The notes: a model not told the origin generated them from the sequence alone. DNA of 64,000 nucleotides from Cardinalis cardinalis (GCA_014549065.1 JACDOX010000325.1:310001-374000), one strand, 5' to 3'; positions 23,961-38,863 are shown, numbered from the stretch's first letter. Numbers and translations: made by a program.

Positions 23961-26900
23961 GCAATACACTCCTGTCAAACCTGAAGCTTGGTTACGTCTG
24001 TTCTTGGCACAGAAATCTGTACTTTACATATATTTTAATTTTCTTGGGTACTTACAACCATGAACAGGAAAGCAAAACATTTTGTTTTTAAGGTTAACAC
24101 ATTTATAGCATCATTATTTTGAAACAGCAAATATTTTCTATATTTTAAACACACAAAAGTAAAAGAACAGAAGTTCAGAGTACTACCCATCTAGCTGGGA
24201 AAAGATGATATAATGCAACATAACTCTACCATATCAGATTATACACCATAAATATTTATCAACTGATAAATACTTCCCAGGAAACATGGAAACAAGCAAG
24301 TTTGGAGAGAGACCTTGTACTCCAGCAAGATGATTAGGCATCAATTATTTGACTATAGACATATGATAGTGATGATACAAGTTTATATTGTACAAAACAG
24401 AAGCAACACATGTGAGTCAGCCAGATTTTCCTACCAGGGCTCTAATGTTAACCTGCTAATCTGAAATGAGAAACACCTTTACTATTAACTAAACAGAGAC
24501 TGTTTCCTTGTAGGAGGGGAAGGGGAATCCCCATTCCCTCCCACACTCCAGCTTTTCCTACAGCACCCTTTCAAGTCTCATAATTTTAATACTGGCTCTT
24601 TTAAATGCCAGTTTTTCCTTTCTGTTTTTGCCAAAAGACTTGTTTTACTTTAGCAGACAGAGTAGAGGCTGGAAAATATTCCTTTCTACATAGTTGCAAA
24701 AGAACATGCCACACTTACATGAGATTCAAAACTATCAAAACTTTTAGATACAAAAAAATCAGATTTAACAAAATAAACTAAAACCCAAAATAGGACAATA
24801 TCAGTTTTAGAAGAAAGTAGATTCCAACCATTCCTGTCACCTTTCTTGGTCTTCAATCTAGGGAGAAAAAAAAAAAAAAGGATTTCACCGGAGGCAAAAC
24901 ATTTCAGGTTTCCATAACAAGGCAGGAAGGTATGATTAAGCAGTTGCCTGTGCATGAGATGCATTTTTTTTTCCTCTTACCAAACAGAGAAAGAAAAAGG
25001 CAATTATAACACAGAACTCAAGTATAAGGCTCTGTGGTTGAGAAAAAAAATGAAGTAATTTTAAAACATTTGCCAGACGACTTCAAGCATTTCCTTTCTC
25101 ATTCCAGGAGTTGGCATACAAACTAGGCACACCTTATAAACCCCACCACCTCCTGGCCCTGATACATTCTAGTTTTTGCTTCATTAAACAAGCAAGTTAA
25201 ATAGTGTATGTATAAATATATATACACCTACATATCTTATCACAAAGAAGACTGATAGTAGTACTAAAAATAGATGCACGCCCTGCTTAAATGTGAGAAT
25301 AAAAGCATGTTTTCATTTGCAATTAAAGCACAATGAATAAAGGCACTGAAGGAGATCAACACTGTATTCACAGATTCAGGGCATTTCTCCATAAATGGCA
25401 CAAAAATCTCCAGTCATCATTTGTTCATTGGTGTATTATTTTCCATCAGTTGTGGTGGTCTGCTGCCACCACTACAATATTGCCTTTTACCTGAAGATAC
25501 CAGTGGCTTTCAGAAATATATTCTAGCATGCTTACAAGTCAGGAATTTTTAAACTATTTGTTGTTTGAACCTTTAGGTTCTGATTCTGTGACTGTTCACA
25601 GAATTCACTGAAAGCAAATATGTCTCCTTATTGGTTCCAAAATCTTCAAGCAATGATTAATATTGATATACTGCCAATCCAGAACCTGAAGTGACACGTT
25701 AACATCATTAATGTTCTCATCCAATCCTGTAATGAATTTTAAGTAGCCTGACCAACAGGAGTCTGTTCAAGGATAGTACAAAGAGGTCATAGTGGCTGCT
25801 AATCAAGAAGGGGGGAAAAAATGGAGGGAAAGAAATAGAAGGATTAATTTTCTGCTTATGTTACATGGAGTAAAGCCATATTAGAGTCTGTTGTTATGTA
25901 TTATAATAGGAAGGAATAAATATTTGTCACCTTGTTGGATGTGTAAGCACTACCAATGCCAAGCAATTTTCAGCTGAAGAGACTTCATTTGGGAAGGGTG
26001 GGGAAGGAAATGTTTTCTCCCATATCAGACTTGGAAATAAAACCATTTACCATTCATATGTTTCAGCTGAAGCTCCTTGCCCAGTTTGTAAACTTATACT
26101 AAGAGTCACCTTCCCTATTATAGTCTGTATTTTGCCCTTGCCTGGGCAAATGACACAAAACCCATTCATCTGTGGGACAAACATGGTTACACTGGGGCAA
26201 GTAGGAGACTTGACACTCCTTGTATGCATCCTGAGCAGGCATCTAAAATAGCTTTAACAGTCCACCACTACCTTCATTACAGGCTTGGGTTGGGTAGAAC
26301 TGGCCACGTCAGAGAAGGAAGAGCTGTGGTTTAGTCTAGACACAGAATTTCCCCTTTCCCTTACCATGGTCCTGCTTCCAGCAAAGATCCTTTAGTCAGG
26401 AGACTAAAAAAGCACATTGCTGTGAAAGAAAAAAAAACCTGCTGGTTCAAAAAAGTACAATCTAAGGACAAATCAGCTGTGGTGCAGCCTGATGTTCAAA
26501 AGATTTCCCTTCCTGAGGCTTTCCTTATGCCTAAAAGGGTAGGACTAGGCATCCCACAACTGCCCTTAATGCTGACCTGAAGAAGGAGATTTTTGTAACT
26601 AGTCTATTACAAGGGCAAGCATTCATGTGTAACCAAACAAGCTCCACCTCAAGGGCTCCGGTCCTACTGAGCTGCCCTCAGCTTCCAGCTCCTCTCAGGC
26701 CCCCACCTGCTCCTTGACCACTGTAACATCCCCAGTGCCAAAGCAATTTGCACAGCCTGCATTCAGCTGAGGCACCAGAGCCATTCTTTCAGCACAGGCA
26801 CTGTCCTGGACTGATGGAAGGAAAGAGCACACCTTGCAAGGGACTGATGTGCTGACCCAGCCCGAGCTGCCAGGTTGCACGTGCCACAGTGTCCTGCCAG

Positions 26901-28200
26901 CAAGCTGGTACAGGGCTGCATGAATTCTGCCGCCTGCTGTGTATTTATTAACATTTCCATAGTTCTAAAACTTTATTATTTATTTCAAGGCACAAAATTA
27001 AACCAGAAGATTTGGGTGAACGTCATCATACTTAAATCCTGACTACAGCAGGAAGACTTCTCTTTAAAAGTACTACTCGTTACTGCTGGATGAACTCCAA
27101 ATATACACTCCACGTGCATTCAGAACCGGAATTTAAAAAAGATTAGTAAGTGCTTGTTTCTGAGCATGCCATGTCAGTGTGATTCATGAAACGTGATCAT
27201 CATCTTCTTATACTAGAGTAACAGCACAGCATTTCAGTATCCAAGGTGCCTTTGCTGTTCCTTCTCTCTTTTCAATTTTAGCCACATGGGTTTAGTCCTT
27301 AATAAGGTAGTCCATATAAGCTATAATCACTTCATCATTTTCCACAGCTACTTGAAAAATTTTAATTTTCTACCGGCTGTGAAATCTAAACAGCCAACTA
27401 CAGATCAGAGCAGCTCAAGATTTAGGGGGTAATTGTATGATACCCAACTTTTTCAGCTTGCTCTGGCCTGCATTCCCAGTGCCAGAAATATCAGCAGCTG
27501 GTGAAAGTCAGATCATCATGTACTTATTACTTCAGCGCTGACAAGAAGTGGTCACAACATGAAGAAGCAGAAGAGATAATGAAACCCAGAACTCTCCACC
27601 ATAGGTCTGTGTTTTCATAAGATCTATAAGATCTGCATTTTAATGCTGGCAATGTTAGTATTTTTTTTCTGAATCTTCAGAATCCTTTCTTCCCTATCCC
27701 ACACCAGCAGCACTGGGAAGCATTAGCTGTTATCCACAGGGGATGAAATCTGCTTCCATGCCAGCTCAGGCACCACTGACACTTAAGGTTTAGCATTCTT
27801 ACCGGTATCTAAGCTAGAATTAATAACAAGTTTTACTAGGTCAAAGTGGAAATTGTGTGGGCTGAAAGATCATCTTATCCTCTGAGAACTTCCCATTTTT
27901 ATTTCAAAACAAGGCNACACTTTTATAGTTACTTTTTGGTCCCAGGCTTACTAAATAGATAAGGATCCCATGTATCATGTTTCTTTGTGCAGCTGCATGG
28001 CCATTTTTACTTTAATTTTTTTGAAAGAATTCACCTTCCAGTGTCATAAAAATACTATTAGTTCCACTTTCTAGGCAAGGCAGCCTCTACTTCGAAGGGC
28101 TTAAGCATGGAGTTTCAATAAAAAGCTTCAAAAGTGAGTAACAAATCACCTTCAGAAAAATCAGTTCCAAAAAGTTTGAAGTTCTGATCCACCATAACAT

Positions 28201-28560
28201 CACCCGAGCATTTGTGGAGGGCACCTTGCTGTTTTCACACCCGAGCAGCGCAGCGATGGCTCTGAAGTAACCACGCTCTGCTCGGAGCTCGGCGCGGGTT
28301 GCAGCAGGTCTGCAGCAGGGCTGCAGCACCGGCGCTTCCCCTGCGTCCCAATGCTGCCGGGAGCAGCTNCAGGTGCTGTATTGCTGAGCCACCTCGCGGC
28401 GCGCTCGCTTCATTGCAGCACCACCCGGGCTCGGCAGCGGCTGGGTCTGCGCAAACCCATCCATCCATCCAAGCATCCCAGCATCCCCTCGGTAAAGAAA
28501 ACACGAATTCTGCCGGTTAAGCTACACAAGGCCACCAAGGTGTTGCTGTCAATCGCCTTT
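28201..28560. promoter_or_regulatory. Intronic CpG-rich patch (candidate alternative or antisense promoter)
   Basis: About two dozen CpGs lie in roughly 300 bp of GC-rich sequence, isolated in AT-rich intron. Counted by eye this is close to CpG-island criteria, though short. On the plus strand it is followed by TCG then GTAAAG at about 28490, a fair splice donor. On the minus strand an ATG at 28476 opens a 129-codon frame, rich in Ala and Arg, which passes an AAG then GTGATT donor-like site near 28150. One codon in that frame contains an N and could be a stop. No protein family is recognised. Confidence 0.4.
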
Positions 28561-31500
28561 TTCTAAGCACTTGGTTGCTCCAACCAATAGCTCCTTACAA
28601 AGCAACCCGCTTTGCAAGTCCTTAAAAGCCATATTCAGTCTGTACACATGTGATGCCTCATGGATGAGACAATTGTAGCCCATAATATCACCTGAAAAAG
28701 TACTCAGCTATATTAAATTCTCCCCCAAAAAGAAGAACAAGAGCACTTTTTCTGAAGACCAACTGCAAAGTACTTTCACATGCGACAGTTTTCATACACT
28801 TTTTCACACGCCATCTTCAAAGCAAAGTCCTACAATCCAAGGTTTCCTCCAAAACTGTTTACTTGTTGGGCCAACGTAACTTAAGTGAATCAAAGACAGA
28901 AAGCGAGTGTGGGTCTTCTGAAGCCTGAGATAAAAAGGAAAGCATTTTTACTACAGAGGATCCCTAGGCATGAATCCATACATACGAACTCTCCAAATTC
29001 TCTGCACACACAGGATAACTAACAAAGATACTGCCAGGGCAACACTAGTTTTACTGCAAGTCAGCTCTCATGTAACAACCCATTTCATTCAAGAGTGACT
29101 TATTTCCACTTCTACACCCTAAGACAGTACCAAAACACACAGCTGGTTTTTATAAAAATGAGCATTGTGTGACCAGTGGTAATGTAATCTTCTTACTACT
29201 CCACTGTAACCATTACTTCAAGAGATCCTTCTTGGAATAATTACAGTTTTACATTGCTGCCCCTTCTGGCACCACTGATAGACAGTAGCTTTTAAGAGTT
29301 AAATAACCCCCAAACAAACCACAACAAACCCAACATCTCGCACGCTTGAAGACATTTTAGATCCTTGTTTAGCACTATATACTACCCATCCTGTTTATAA
29401 ATGGTTCCTGTAAACATACTACATATAAGGTATAAAGAAATACCAACATGCTAACTACAAAGTTATAATAAAATTAGTTCCAAGCCTCAAAACACAGGAA
29501 AAATCATACAAGACCCTGGCAGAGCACAACACACCACTTATAGACATTTAAATAATATAGGCAATCTCAACACAACAGTACCAAGAAGCCATAGTCTTTC
29601 CATCAGCCCCAAAAGTTTCAAAGTAAGGGAGAGGATTTACAAGACTTTCTAGTCTTTTCATAGACATTAGGAAAATGCTAATAAGCAGCATTGTTGGGAT
29701 ATGGCACACTAGATACTTCACTGGAACACCCATAGTGCGATTGACAGAAGATAAAAATCATGGTTTATTTACTTACTGTCTGAATTGTTTCCCACTCTGT
29801 CCTTTACTGAAGTCACAAAACCACAAATATCAATCTTCTTTCTAGTCCCTTAACAGTCTTGAGAGAGATGGAATGAAGATAACCACAGCACAAATACAGA
29901 GGTGCTGTAACACAGGCTCCTGCCCATTTCCTACCACCATATTCATGTTGCCTGCTTCCTTTCCTCCCTTACCAGAAAACTTGCTACAGCTTATAAAGTT
30001 TCAGGTTTCCCCACTTCTGCAGCAAAAAGTAATGAGGGTTGGTACCAACAAGACAAGACACAATTGGAATTTGCAATACAAATTGGCTTGAAGCCCACAA
30101 CTGAAGAGAACAGCTTAATCAGCTCAATCTAAAAAAGCTCTCCTCTCAAGTGATGGCTTGAAAGCTATTAAGTGAACAGTTAAAAAGAAAAACTAGAGAC
30201 AGGTCTTTGAGTGGGCTTGAGGGTGGTCCTAAACACCTTTCAATCTCAAAATGTCCAGCCCCATCCCAATAGCTTCCCAAAGCCTTTCAGACAACCTTGA
30301 TTTACATTAGTGGAATTCTTAATTTTTCTCTGCATCATAATCTTACTTAGGTTACTAATTTGGAAAATTCAAGTCATCCCACTATACATATACTGAAACT
30401 TGGGTTGAAAACACTCAAGATAAAAACCACCAAGGTATTTAACTACTTTGCGCTGTGTTTCAATAGGAGGAAACCATCTGTATTATATTTGTGGATTCAG
30501 GTTTAAACTACAATGTTAAAGAACTGCTTTTTCCTATGGCTGGAAAACACATGTTTCTACATTTTCAATCTGGACTCTTCCCATTACCAGCAACATCCTG
30601 AATCAATGCAGTTTTAAAAATATATTCCCCAAGCATTAACACATTCACTAACTGATGCATCATTTCCTTGCAGCAAATATCCAGATCAATTTCCACCCAA
30701 CTAAAAAGTTGAAAAAAATTATTAACTTCCCCTTTTATCTATCCTCAAGAGTTCTGGAGTTTATGCAGAAATCATTGACATTTTATATCACCATAATCAC
30801 TTGGCTTAAAAGACAATGTCAGCTGCATTCCATGAGGCATCTCTACCTGCTTGCAATGATTTGGGAAAAAGACTGCAGCTGATAACACAGTATTTTAACA
30901 TTAATTAAAAGTTAAATAACAAAATTTGTACAAACAGGAATGGATACAATTTAAGCAGTGAACAAACTGAATGTTTCTCAAGATCCAAATTTTACAGAGG
31001 TGAAAATTGCATTACAATGATTAGCCAACTTTGGATTTTAATGTTTGATGTTTTAATGTTTGTTTCCACTTGAATATGCTAACTTTTCCCACATAGGCAG
31101 AAAGCTTTAAGAGCTTTATGCTGACATTTAAGATGATAACTAAATAACCCAAGAATATTTTTTAAATGGCAATGCATGTTAATTTAAGTAAACAGTGCAT
31201 ATCAGCATGGGATTCTACACTGATACTGCTCCTAAAATAATAAAAAGTAATGAATGTTGATAGAACACATTTAGAAAAAAAATTTATTCGAGTGTTAGAA
31301 CATTAGGCTATTACTATTTTCTAAATTAATACTATATCATTAGTATATTACCATTTTAAAAACAATGTTCTGTTCTTCAGTTCACTATTGAAATAATGCA
31401 CTGAAGTGCATTGAATGAGGCCTGTGACAAAACAAATAAGAAATATTCAATAACAAAAAAAAAAAATCTGAACCATTGCTACAGTGCCCAGATTAAAACT

Positions 31501-34500
31501 CTTTCACAACCAGATTCTGAATCCCAGAGCAGGACTTAACCACCATAAATGACACTCACCCATCTACATAAGCATTACCAAAAAACAGGATTAGGTTTAA
31601 ACATCCTCATGCAAAAAATATCCACACTTCCCAGAAAGCAAGTCACAGGCAGCCATTGTGAAGGCTGCTTTCACACAAAGTGAGAAATTTGTTTTAAGAC
31701 CTGTAACTTAGCACTATTGCTCAGGAAGAAAAGGCTCATACACACACAGGGTTTCTGCACACCAGTAGGTATACAANACAAAAGTGCCTGTTAAACTTTC
31801 TTAAAACAGCTGATTCACATCTTAACTGCCTGCAACATCTCTAATCTATATTTAGAAAATATCCAACTCTCTTCAATAAAAGGAAATGCACCTCCCCTGT
31901 CTAGACATCCAATTTAAAAAGAGAATGCTTTTTGGATTTCAATTAAAGAACACATAAGCCAGAAACTTCTTTTATCTAACATTTTTGAAACTCACACAGT
32001 AGTTTACTCATGAAACTAAACCTGTAAGTACAAACCAACTATTTATTTTCCCTTCAACAGCAAGTTTAATGACCTGTTTCATGTAAAAACACAACATAAC
32101 TCTGTATTGTAGGCTTCAGCTGTTCACAGTTACATAAATATTTATCCCAATAAATTTACTGTGTGTTGTTAACTATTTTATATACATTGTCTAAAATTCT
32201 TAANTTTGTTCTAGAACTGTGATTTTTCCAAGAACCCTTTGATGGAAAGTCATGGTTTCATGAAGAGCACTTCAAACTGGAAAAATTCTCTGCAACGCTA
32301 AAACAGGTCTGGATTTTAACACTCTACTGGCAGCAGCTGGGGTTACCTCAAGGCTGACATGTTAATACTAGCATGCATTTGCACTTGGATTGAGAAAATG
32401 AACTCTGAGCTTCGAAGGGTTAAATAAGGAAAAAAGAAGGTATTGCTTGCCAAGGGATTACCTGAAAAGCAGCAATTCCTATGGCTGTGCTTTTAACCCT
32501 GACTTCTCCAAAGCTGCAGAGGGGTACAGGCAAAACAAAGCTAACTGATAACAGACAAAAGCTATTGTCATTGTCAGAATAATTCAGATTTTTTTTTTTT
32601 AATTGAAATTATAAACCAAGTCTGGAAATATCTTGAACTGTACAATCCCACAGCAATGAAATCTAGTTGATAATTGCCTTCCCTAAATTAAGCAATCTCA
32701 TCAAGACTACAAAAATCAAGTCACTAAACTCAGGGGAGCACGGGGAAGCTACACATCTATTTGTGCGTTAGTGGCTTGGGCTTTTATGAAAGCACAGGAG
32801 TAAGAATATAACATACCACAACTGATGCTTCAAGTTTATGCTTCAGAAAAATAACATTAAGTATAGAACCAAAGTAATTTACTGACTTCTCCATCAAAGT
32901 GAAGATAATCCAGGAGCTCTAGATCATGACATGATTTCAGATCAACTTTCACAGAAAATTTTATTATTATGGCTCTTAGAAGCTCTTTTAAATTTTTTTA
33001 TATCACTTTTCATTTTACTGTACGTATCAAATTTATGCAAAGTTCAAGGAAAAGAAGAAATATTTTTTAATTTTTACTCTCCAAGTGTGATTTTCAAGAA
33101 GCCAGCTATATTAGCATACACATTATTTTCAACTGGAGCATATTAACACTGAAAAGTATTTTTATTCTACAGTAAGGAACACAGGAATCCAGAAACTAGT
33201 TTTCCCTTTAGCAGATTATCCAACTACAGCTGACATATAAGTACTCAGCAAGGGAGCTGTGGTGCAGTCCCAAGTCAGTAAATTTAAGAAGCAAGTAATT
33301 CACCACATTTATTACAACAGTTTTTTCTTCGTAAAATTGTTGTGCCAATAAATCTGATAAAACAAAGCTCAAACTAGAGACAAGCTGTTTTATAAAATAT
33401 NAATGGCAGGATACATTTTAGCAAAGCGAAATCTTCCCACAAGGGAGCTGTCAAAAATGTAATTACTTTAAAAGCATCTTAAATGTTTCTAAAACTATAT
33501 ATGGCATGTAAACTAGCCATTTTTATTATTAAGACCATACTTGGGTAAAGCTTTATGCAGTACCTGTTTCATTGCTGGTTACCAGATGAGTTTCTTTAAG
33601 ACACAGCTCAACAAATACACTAAGAATTGTTAAAAATGGCAAATTTCAGGGGATCTTTGTGGTAAGAACGAAAAATACCACTCAAAGACTAACATCATTC
33701 TGGCCACAGATATGGATCATAGTGGAAGAGTTTTCCAAGGTCTAAAGTCTTCTTTGCTGCTAAAAATAAAGCCTATAAACCAGTTACAACAAGAGAAACC
33801 GCCCCCCATACACACACAACCAACTGACAAAAAAACTCAACTTGCAACCAACATCAATCACCTACACAGAATGGGAGATAGAATTATTCNGTTTTATCTG
33901 AATAATTCTATTTATGTTCTGTTTATTTTTTAGTATTTATTTATACTAGCAGGAGTTTATATTCTCATACATGTATCAGATATTATTCAAAAGTGCTTTT
34001 TAATACGGCCATTTTCATAGTCTAACTTCAGAAGCATTTTACTGTAGAAAAACCCAAAATCAACAGAAAAACCCTCAACAAAACAAAACAGTTTAGAAAA
34101 TCCAGTTGAAATAGTCTAACAACTTCCTATATTTGGTAGGAGCTAGATCAGGTAAGAATACCAAGCAGTTGCATTTTCTGACAAAGATAACGGCACAGCA
34201 AAAAAGTTTTCTCTTCATTGAAGCTGCCCACAGCTTCTAACCATGCAACAGTCATTTAGCTTAAGTGGCATATATTGTATTCATGCAGAAAAACCCCTGA
34301 TATTTTAAAAATTATAAAACTATCTCCTGATTCAGTGAAAGATTACCATTCATCATGGTGTCTCTCTAAAACTACTATGATTATTACTTGGCCTAGAAAC
34401 GGCCTGAGTCTTGAGCTAGCTAGGACTCTTCTGAAAAGCTTTTATGAGGAAAATTCCAGGTAAATCAAACTTTTCATGGGAATATATTAGGGAGAATTTT

Positions 34501-37500
34501 TATTAAGAAAAATATTGTGGTTTGCTGAGCACATGGACTTTTGCTTCAGGTGTTAGCCACTCCCAGACTTTGGGGGAACATTTGTATATGGTCTTTACAG
34601 ACAACCAGTAAACACAATATTTACTTGTTTAATCTGAGCAACTAGTGCAAGAAAAACAATTTGGATGATTAACTGAAAATTTGTTTCAGAGATCCATTTG
34701 TCAGAGAGATGAGGATCAAATTGCGAGTTTCACTGAGCAGACAAGAAGTAAATATATTACAATTTTAGATGCCCACAAAGAAAAAGTAAAGGAAATATAA
34801 AGAAAAAAAAAAGAAAACTGATTCTTAGCAAGTTGATTACATTAGCTTTAAAGTGGACTGCCCCACTCCAGCAGCCAGAAGCTGACAAATTGCACTTTGC
34901 ATAAAAGTTATATCACAACACCAGCAAGAAGATTTAAGCATAAAAATAGAGAGGATGCATCCACATCATTCTTTGCGGGTTAATCAAAGTTGATTCACTG
35001 TTATGCTCTGTTCCAACCCAAGCCCTAGTGCACATGTAATTAGAGATTAACAAGAAACTGTAAAAGATGTTGCTGTGATTTAAGGTGGGCACTTCTTAGG
35101 TGAACTTTCTCAGAGGAAGATGCTGTGACAGCAACTGAAGGCTAAATGGAGCAACTGCACTCAAACAGGTCTAGGATCTTTTCTTTTCAGACTACCAGCT
35201 TGTCGTGATTTGAGCTAAAGATATCAACTATCACCAAAAAAAGTATTTATTGCAGTACTGCCTCTCTAATATACAATTATATACTCCTTCTGTATAGATA
35301 TTCTCAAGTAATTATACATTTCTTTGGCATAGGTCTGTAAACAAATTGACCTTGCAGACTTGCAAAAGCCCTCTCCTTCCTGATGACAGTCAGCCAACAT
35401 AACCTACTTGAGGCCTCAATATTCCTTGCTGTCACAGGCTCTTCATTCCCATAGCTCACAGGAATTTCCCAGGCTTACAGAAGAAGCATTCCCACATGGA
35501 TGTGCTCCAAATCAAGCAAAGGTGCCGAACACACATTTTCAACACAACAGGCACAGTATAAACAGCAATCTTAGATTTTCACACCCACTATTGTGCTAAG
35601 TTTTTATTTAAAAGCCTGTAAATGTAAGCATATGGAAGGTGACAACAGTGCTGAAGATCAAGGTCTATTAAACAAAATTGTTGCATATGAGAAAAAAGCT
35701 TTTTTTTAATCACACCACATTTGCCTGTTAAGCATAGAGAATATTTGACTACATAGCTTTATTCTAAGTATTCTCACTTAAAGACCACAAATCTCTTCAA
35801 ACACTTGAAAGATAAAACACCACTTTCATTGTTTTAACTTTTGAGTACCTGTTACCACAGAAACTGCTACTCAGCTAGCAAGAGAAAATAGCTTTAAACA
35901 AGTCAGTAACTGTTTAGAGCAAAATATTATCTCCCATCTTGTGGGACCTTGAGGCAGGGAAGGCATTCCCTTGTAGAGGAGGGTAACAAATTAAAGAAGA
36001 TAAAGGAAGATGCTCACAATGTCTAATTTTTCCCAGACTGATTGAGTAAAAACTAAAGTTGAAACTGTGACAGAATTCCAAAGACCTATTTATTACACAA
36101 AGATGCATGAACCAGGTAATGCCACACAGTGGTATGACAACCTACATAAGGAAATGTGGTTAAATCCAGAGAACTGCTCATGCTGTTCACTACTCATAGC
36201 AGTTCTGATGCTCAGAGGACTCATCCACCAGGAAAGGACAGAGCTGCCTTTCCATAATTAGTCACATACACACAGGCAAGAGGAGAGACAAAAACATAGA
36301 AGAAAAAGACTGGACACCTGATGTTTTGGGATTTCCAAAGGCAGTAGCCTTTATCCCCCAACCATTTTTCATGCTAACTTGAACTTTTCAACATCTGTAA
36401 ACTGAAAACGGTGCACTCAATACGTCCTCAACTCAGTATAAAGTGTTTCCAAGTTGAAAACAGACCTCTGGGATAAAGCAAAATGAAAAAAAAGATGTGA
36501 GAAACCAAATAATGCAGCATCACTCCATTTATCATCCCATTATAGTGAAAAAAAACCAACTTGTTAGAAACATCAGGGGACAAACACAAAAGGAATCTTG
36601 CATACGAAAACAGTAAGAAAACATTAGACTGTAGAAGCCTTTTTCATTCTGTAAGTTTGTTTTCCTTTTAACACACACAAGTCAGCTTTACTGTGAAACT
36701 ACCATCTGCTTTTCAAAACCCTTTATCCTTTGGCACTGTATTTTACAAAATGCTATCAATAACTCCTTTCAGGACATGATTTCAACACAAGAATTCAATA
36801 TTATTTGAATAAAACTGAAACTTATTTAGCTTACCCTATGGAATGAGGTCCAAGACTTTCTAACATAACCAGTCAAAACAGTACTCAATTATGGTATGAA
36901 ATTTAAATCTCAACTTACGAGATTTGAGCCAGTTTTTAAGTATTATTTATATGAATTCATTAGGATCCTGTCCACTGCTTTGTCTAATTGAAAGTGTGCC
37001 ACTTATATTTCTCCAAAGCTTCTACAATAAATGAATTGATCAGCTACAGCCTGGGCTGTCTTGACCCATTCATATAAAATCAATTGCAAGCAAAAATAAG
37101 AGAAACCAATCCGACAACAGTAACCAGCATAGCAGGACTTTCATCCCCAGGCAAGGCTGGAGAAATATTAGTCAACAGTGGCAAGGCAAAAAACACAGAC
37201 TGTTCATCTGATGCTTGATCATACTTTAAATATCCACCATGTTATATTCTTGGGCTGTTATAAGACACATTTTGCACCTAGAAGTTAACTACAAGCTCCT
37301 CTATGAACACCTGCTAAAAACTCACAAAAGAAAATCAGTCCACACAGCCAGCTCTTCCAGAAAATATGAGGCTAAATTAAATCTATGGATCCAACCGGCT
37401 GTAATTTACAAGTCGTTACAANACACCCAACAAATTCTCTATTTTAATACCCTTTTAAATAGTATTTTATGTTTTATCATACTAAAATTATTTAAAAGTC

Positions 37501-38394
37501 TTACTCTCAAAGCAAATAAAAGCAAAGAACCAAGTCCTCAAATGTTCTTTTCCAATCTCTAAATTAGAGACTGTGAGTTGGTCTGATGAATGGTTGTGAC
37601 TCAAATCAAATCTCAGAAAAGGTTCCCTATTGTGAGAGGCAAGGAATTTCACTAAGGGAAACAAACTGAGTATTAGTCTCCTATCACAACTTTTATACAA
37701 CAATATTTTTCTCTGTATTTATCAACATTCCCTTGTTCTGTTACACCAATCCTTTACTATGAGAAAAGCAATACTTTCAAGTGGAATTAGGTCTAATTTT
37801 TAAATGGGTGCTCATTTCAGACAACAGAACAGATCTCAAAATACTTCCATTCTAAACTAATAGTTATTCATATTAAAATAGACCTTGCTAGTCTTGAAGC
37901 TCCAGCTTCTTATTAAGACTGTGAGAGTCAAACCTAAAATCACTTTTAATTAACTTTTTNAAAAATACTTTCTAGCACTGGCAACATTTTCCAGGACATT
38001 TCACAAATTTCCCATAGCAAGTTTCTCTGCTTTCAGCAATATTGCAAGATTAGGATAACAATTACAGTTTTCAGGTTTGTAAACAACAATCAGGAATTCA
38101 ACTAGTTTTGGGTTTTTTTCCCCCAAGGGAATGAAGTTATTAATAATTCAGTAGCCCTGCTATTACATTTCTGATTTCATAGCCCTAGTAAACTGACCCA
38201 TGAACTTTGGGTGTTGTACATTCCTAGTCTTGGTAATGTAACTTTCAACACTTCAGCCAATGGTCTTAGCTAAGGTAGCTCCATAAATCAAAGCACTTTT
38301 ATTTAACAAAGGTCTTCCAAAAAAGCAAGAAGAAGCTATGCATACTTTTTTTTAAAGATATGCACATTTGTATTAAAACCTTTACCCTAAACTC
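28561..38394. other. Unique intronic sequence
   Basis: About 9.8 kb of AT-rich intron, with the hairpin at 33.9 kb, an A/C-rich stretch at about 29305-29335 and a short direct repeat of ttttaatgtttg near 31036-31062. No gene or transposon fragment was recognised. Confidence 0.7.
33878..33911. repeat. Perfect inverted repeat (12-bp arms, 10-nt loop)
   Basis: ATAGAATTATTC (33878-33889) and GAATAATTCTAT (33900-33911) are exact reverse complements. The loop contains an ambiguous base at 33890. Confidence 0.9.
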
Positions 38395-38427
38395 CTACTG
38401 TCATTATAAATGTTATAATGACAGTAG
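38395..38427. repeat. Perfect inverted repeat (15-bp arms, 3-nt loop)
   Basis: The left arm CTACTGTCATTATAA (38395-38409) and right arm TTATAATGACAGTAG (38413-38427) are exact reverse complements around ATG. It forms a perfect hairpin in DNA or in RNA from either strand. It does not resemble an intrinsic terminator or a transposon end that I recognise. Confidence 0.95.
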
Positions 38428-38863
38428 TAGTTACCCAACCACTAGAACCTACAGCGTGCCCCCATAAGATTGAACAGGTGGCCAAAGCCCTAATTTTACT
38501 TCCTTTTGCTGTATATTTGGAAACCATTAAAATAAACTGTGAACAAAAATATCATTAAGAGCACCAGACACTCATCATTAAAAAGCTCATTTTGAATTAA
38601 TGTACCAGGAGCCCTTCAAACTTGGCTAGCTTATCTCCAGGTTTTGTTTGCCTCTATTGAGGAGTGAGAAATTACTATTTCCAAGGGAGGAAAAAAAAAT
38701 TTAAAAAAAAAAAGGAAAGGGGGAAAGATACTCTTCTGTGCCTGTATATTCTTAACAGCTCTGGTGTGAATATTCAGCTTTGAAGACTAATCTGCTTGAA
38801 TAACTAGCTTGCTCTAACTCTTGCCTGCTGCTGGCTGTAGGATACTTAGAGTACAGTGTCTAG

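Larger units (their letters stand above)
19641..28200. other. Unique intronic sequence
   Basis: Apart from the AT-rich motif block (20.65 kb) and the A/C stretch (23.9 kb) this is ordinary AT-rich intron with TA-rich runs at about 21551-21575, 23440-23462 and 25208-25225. The longest open stretch (about 21950-22336, plus) has no recognisable domain. Confidence 0.7.
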
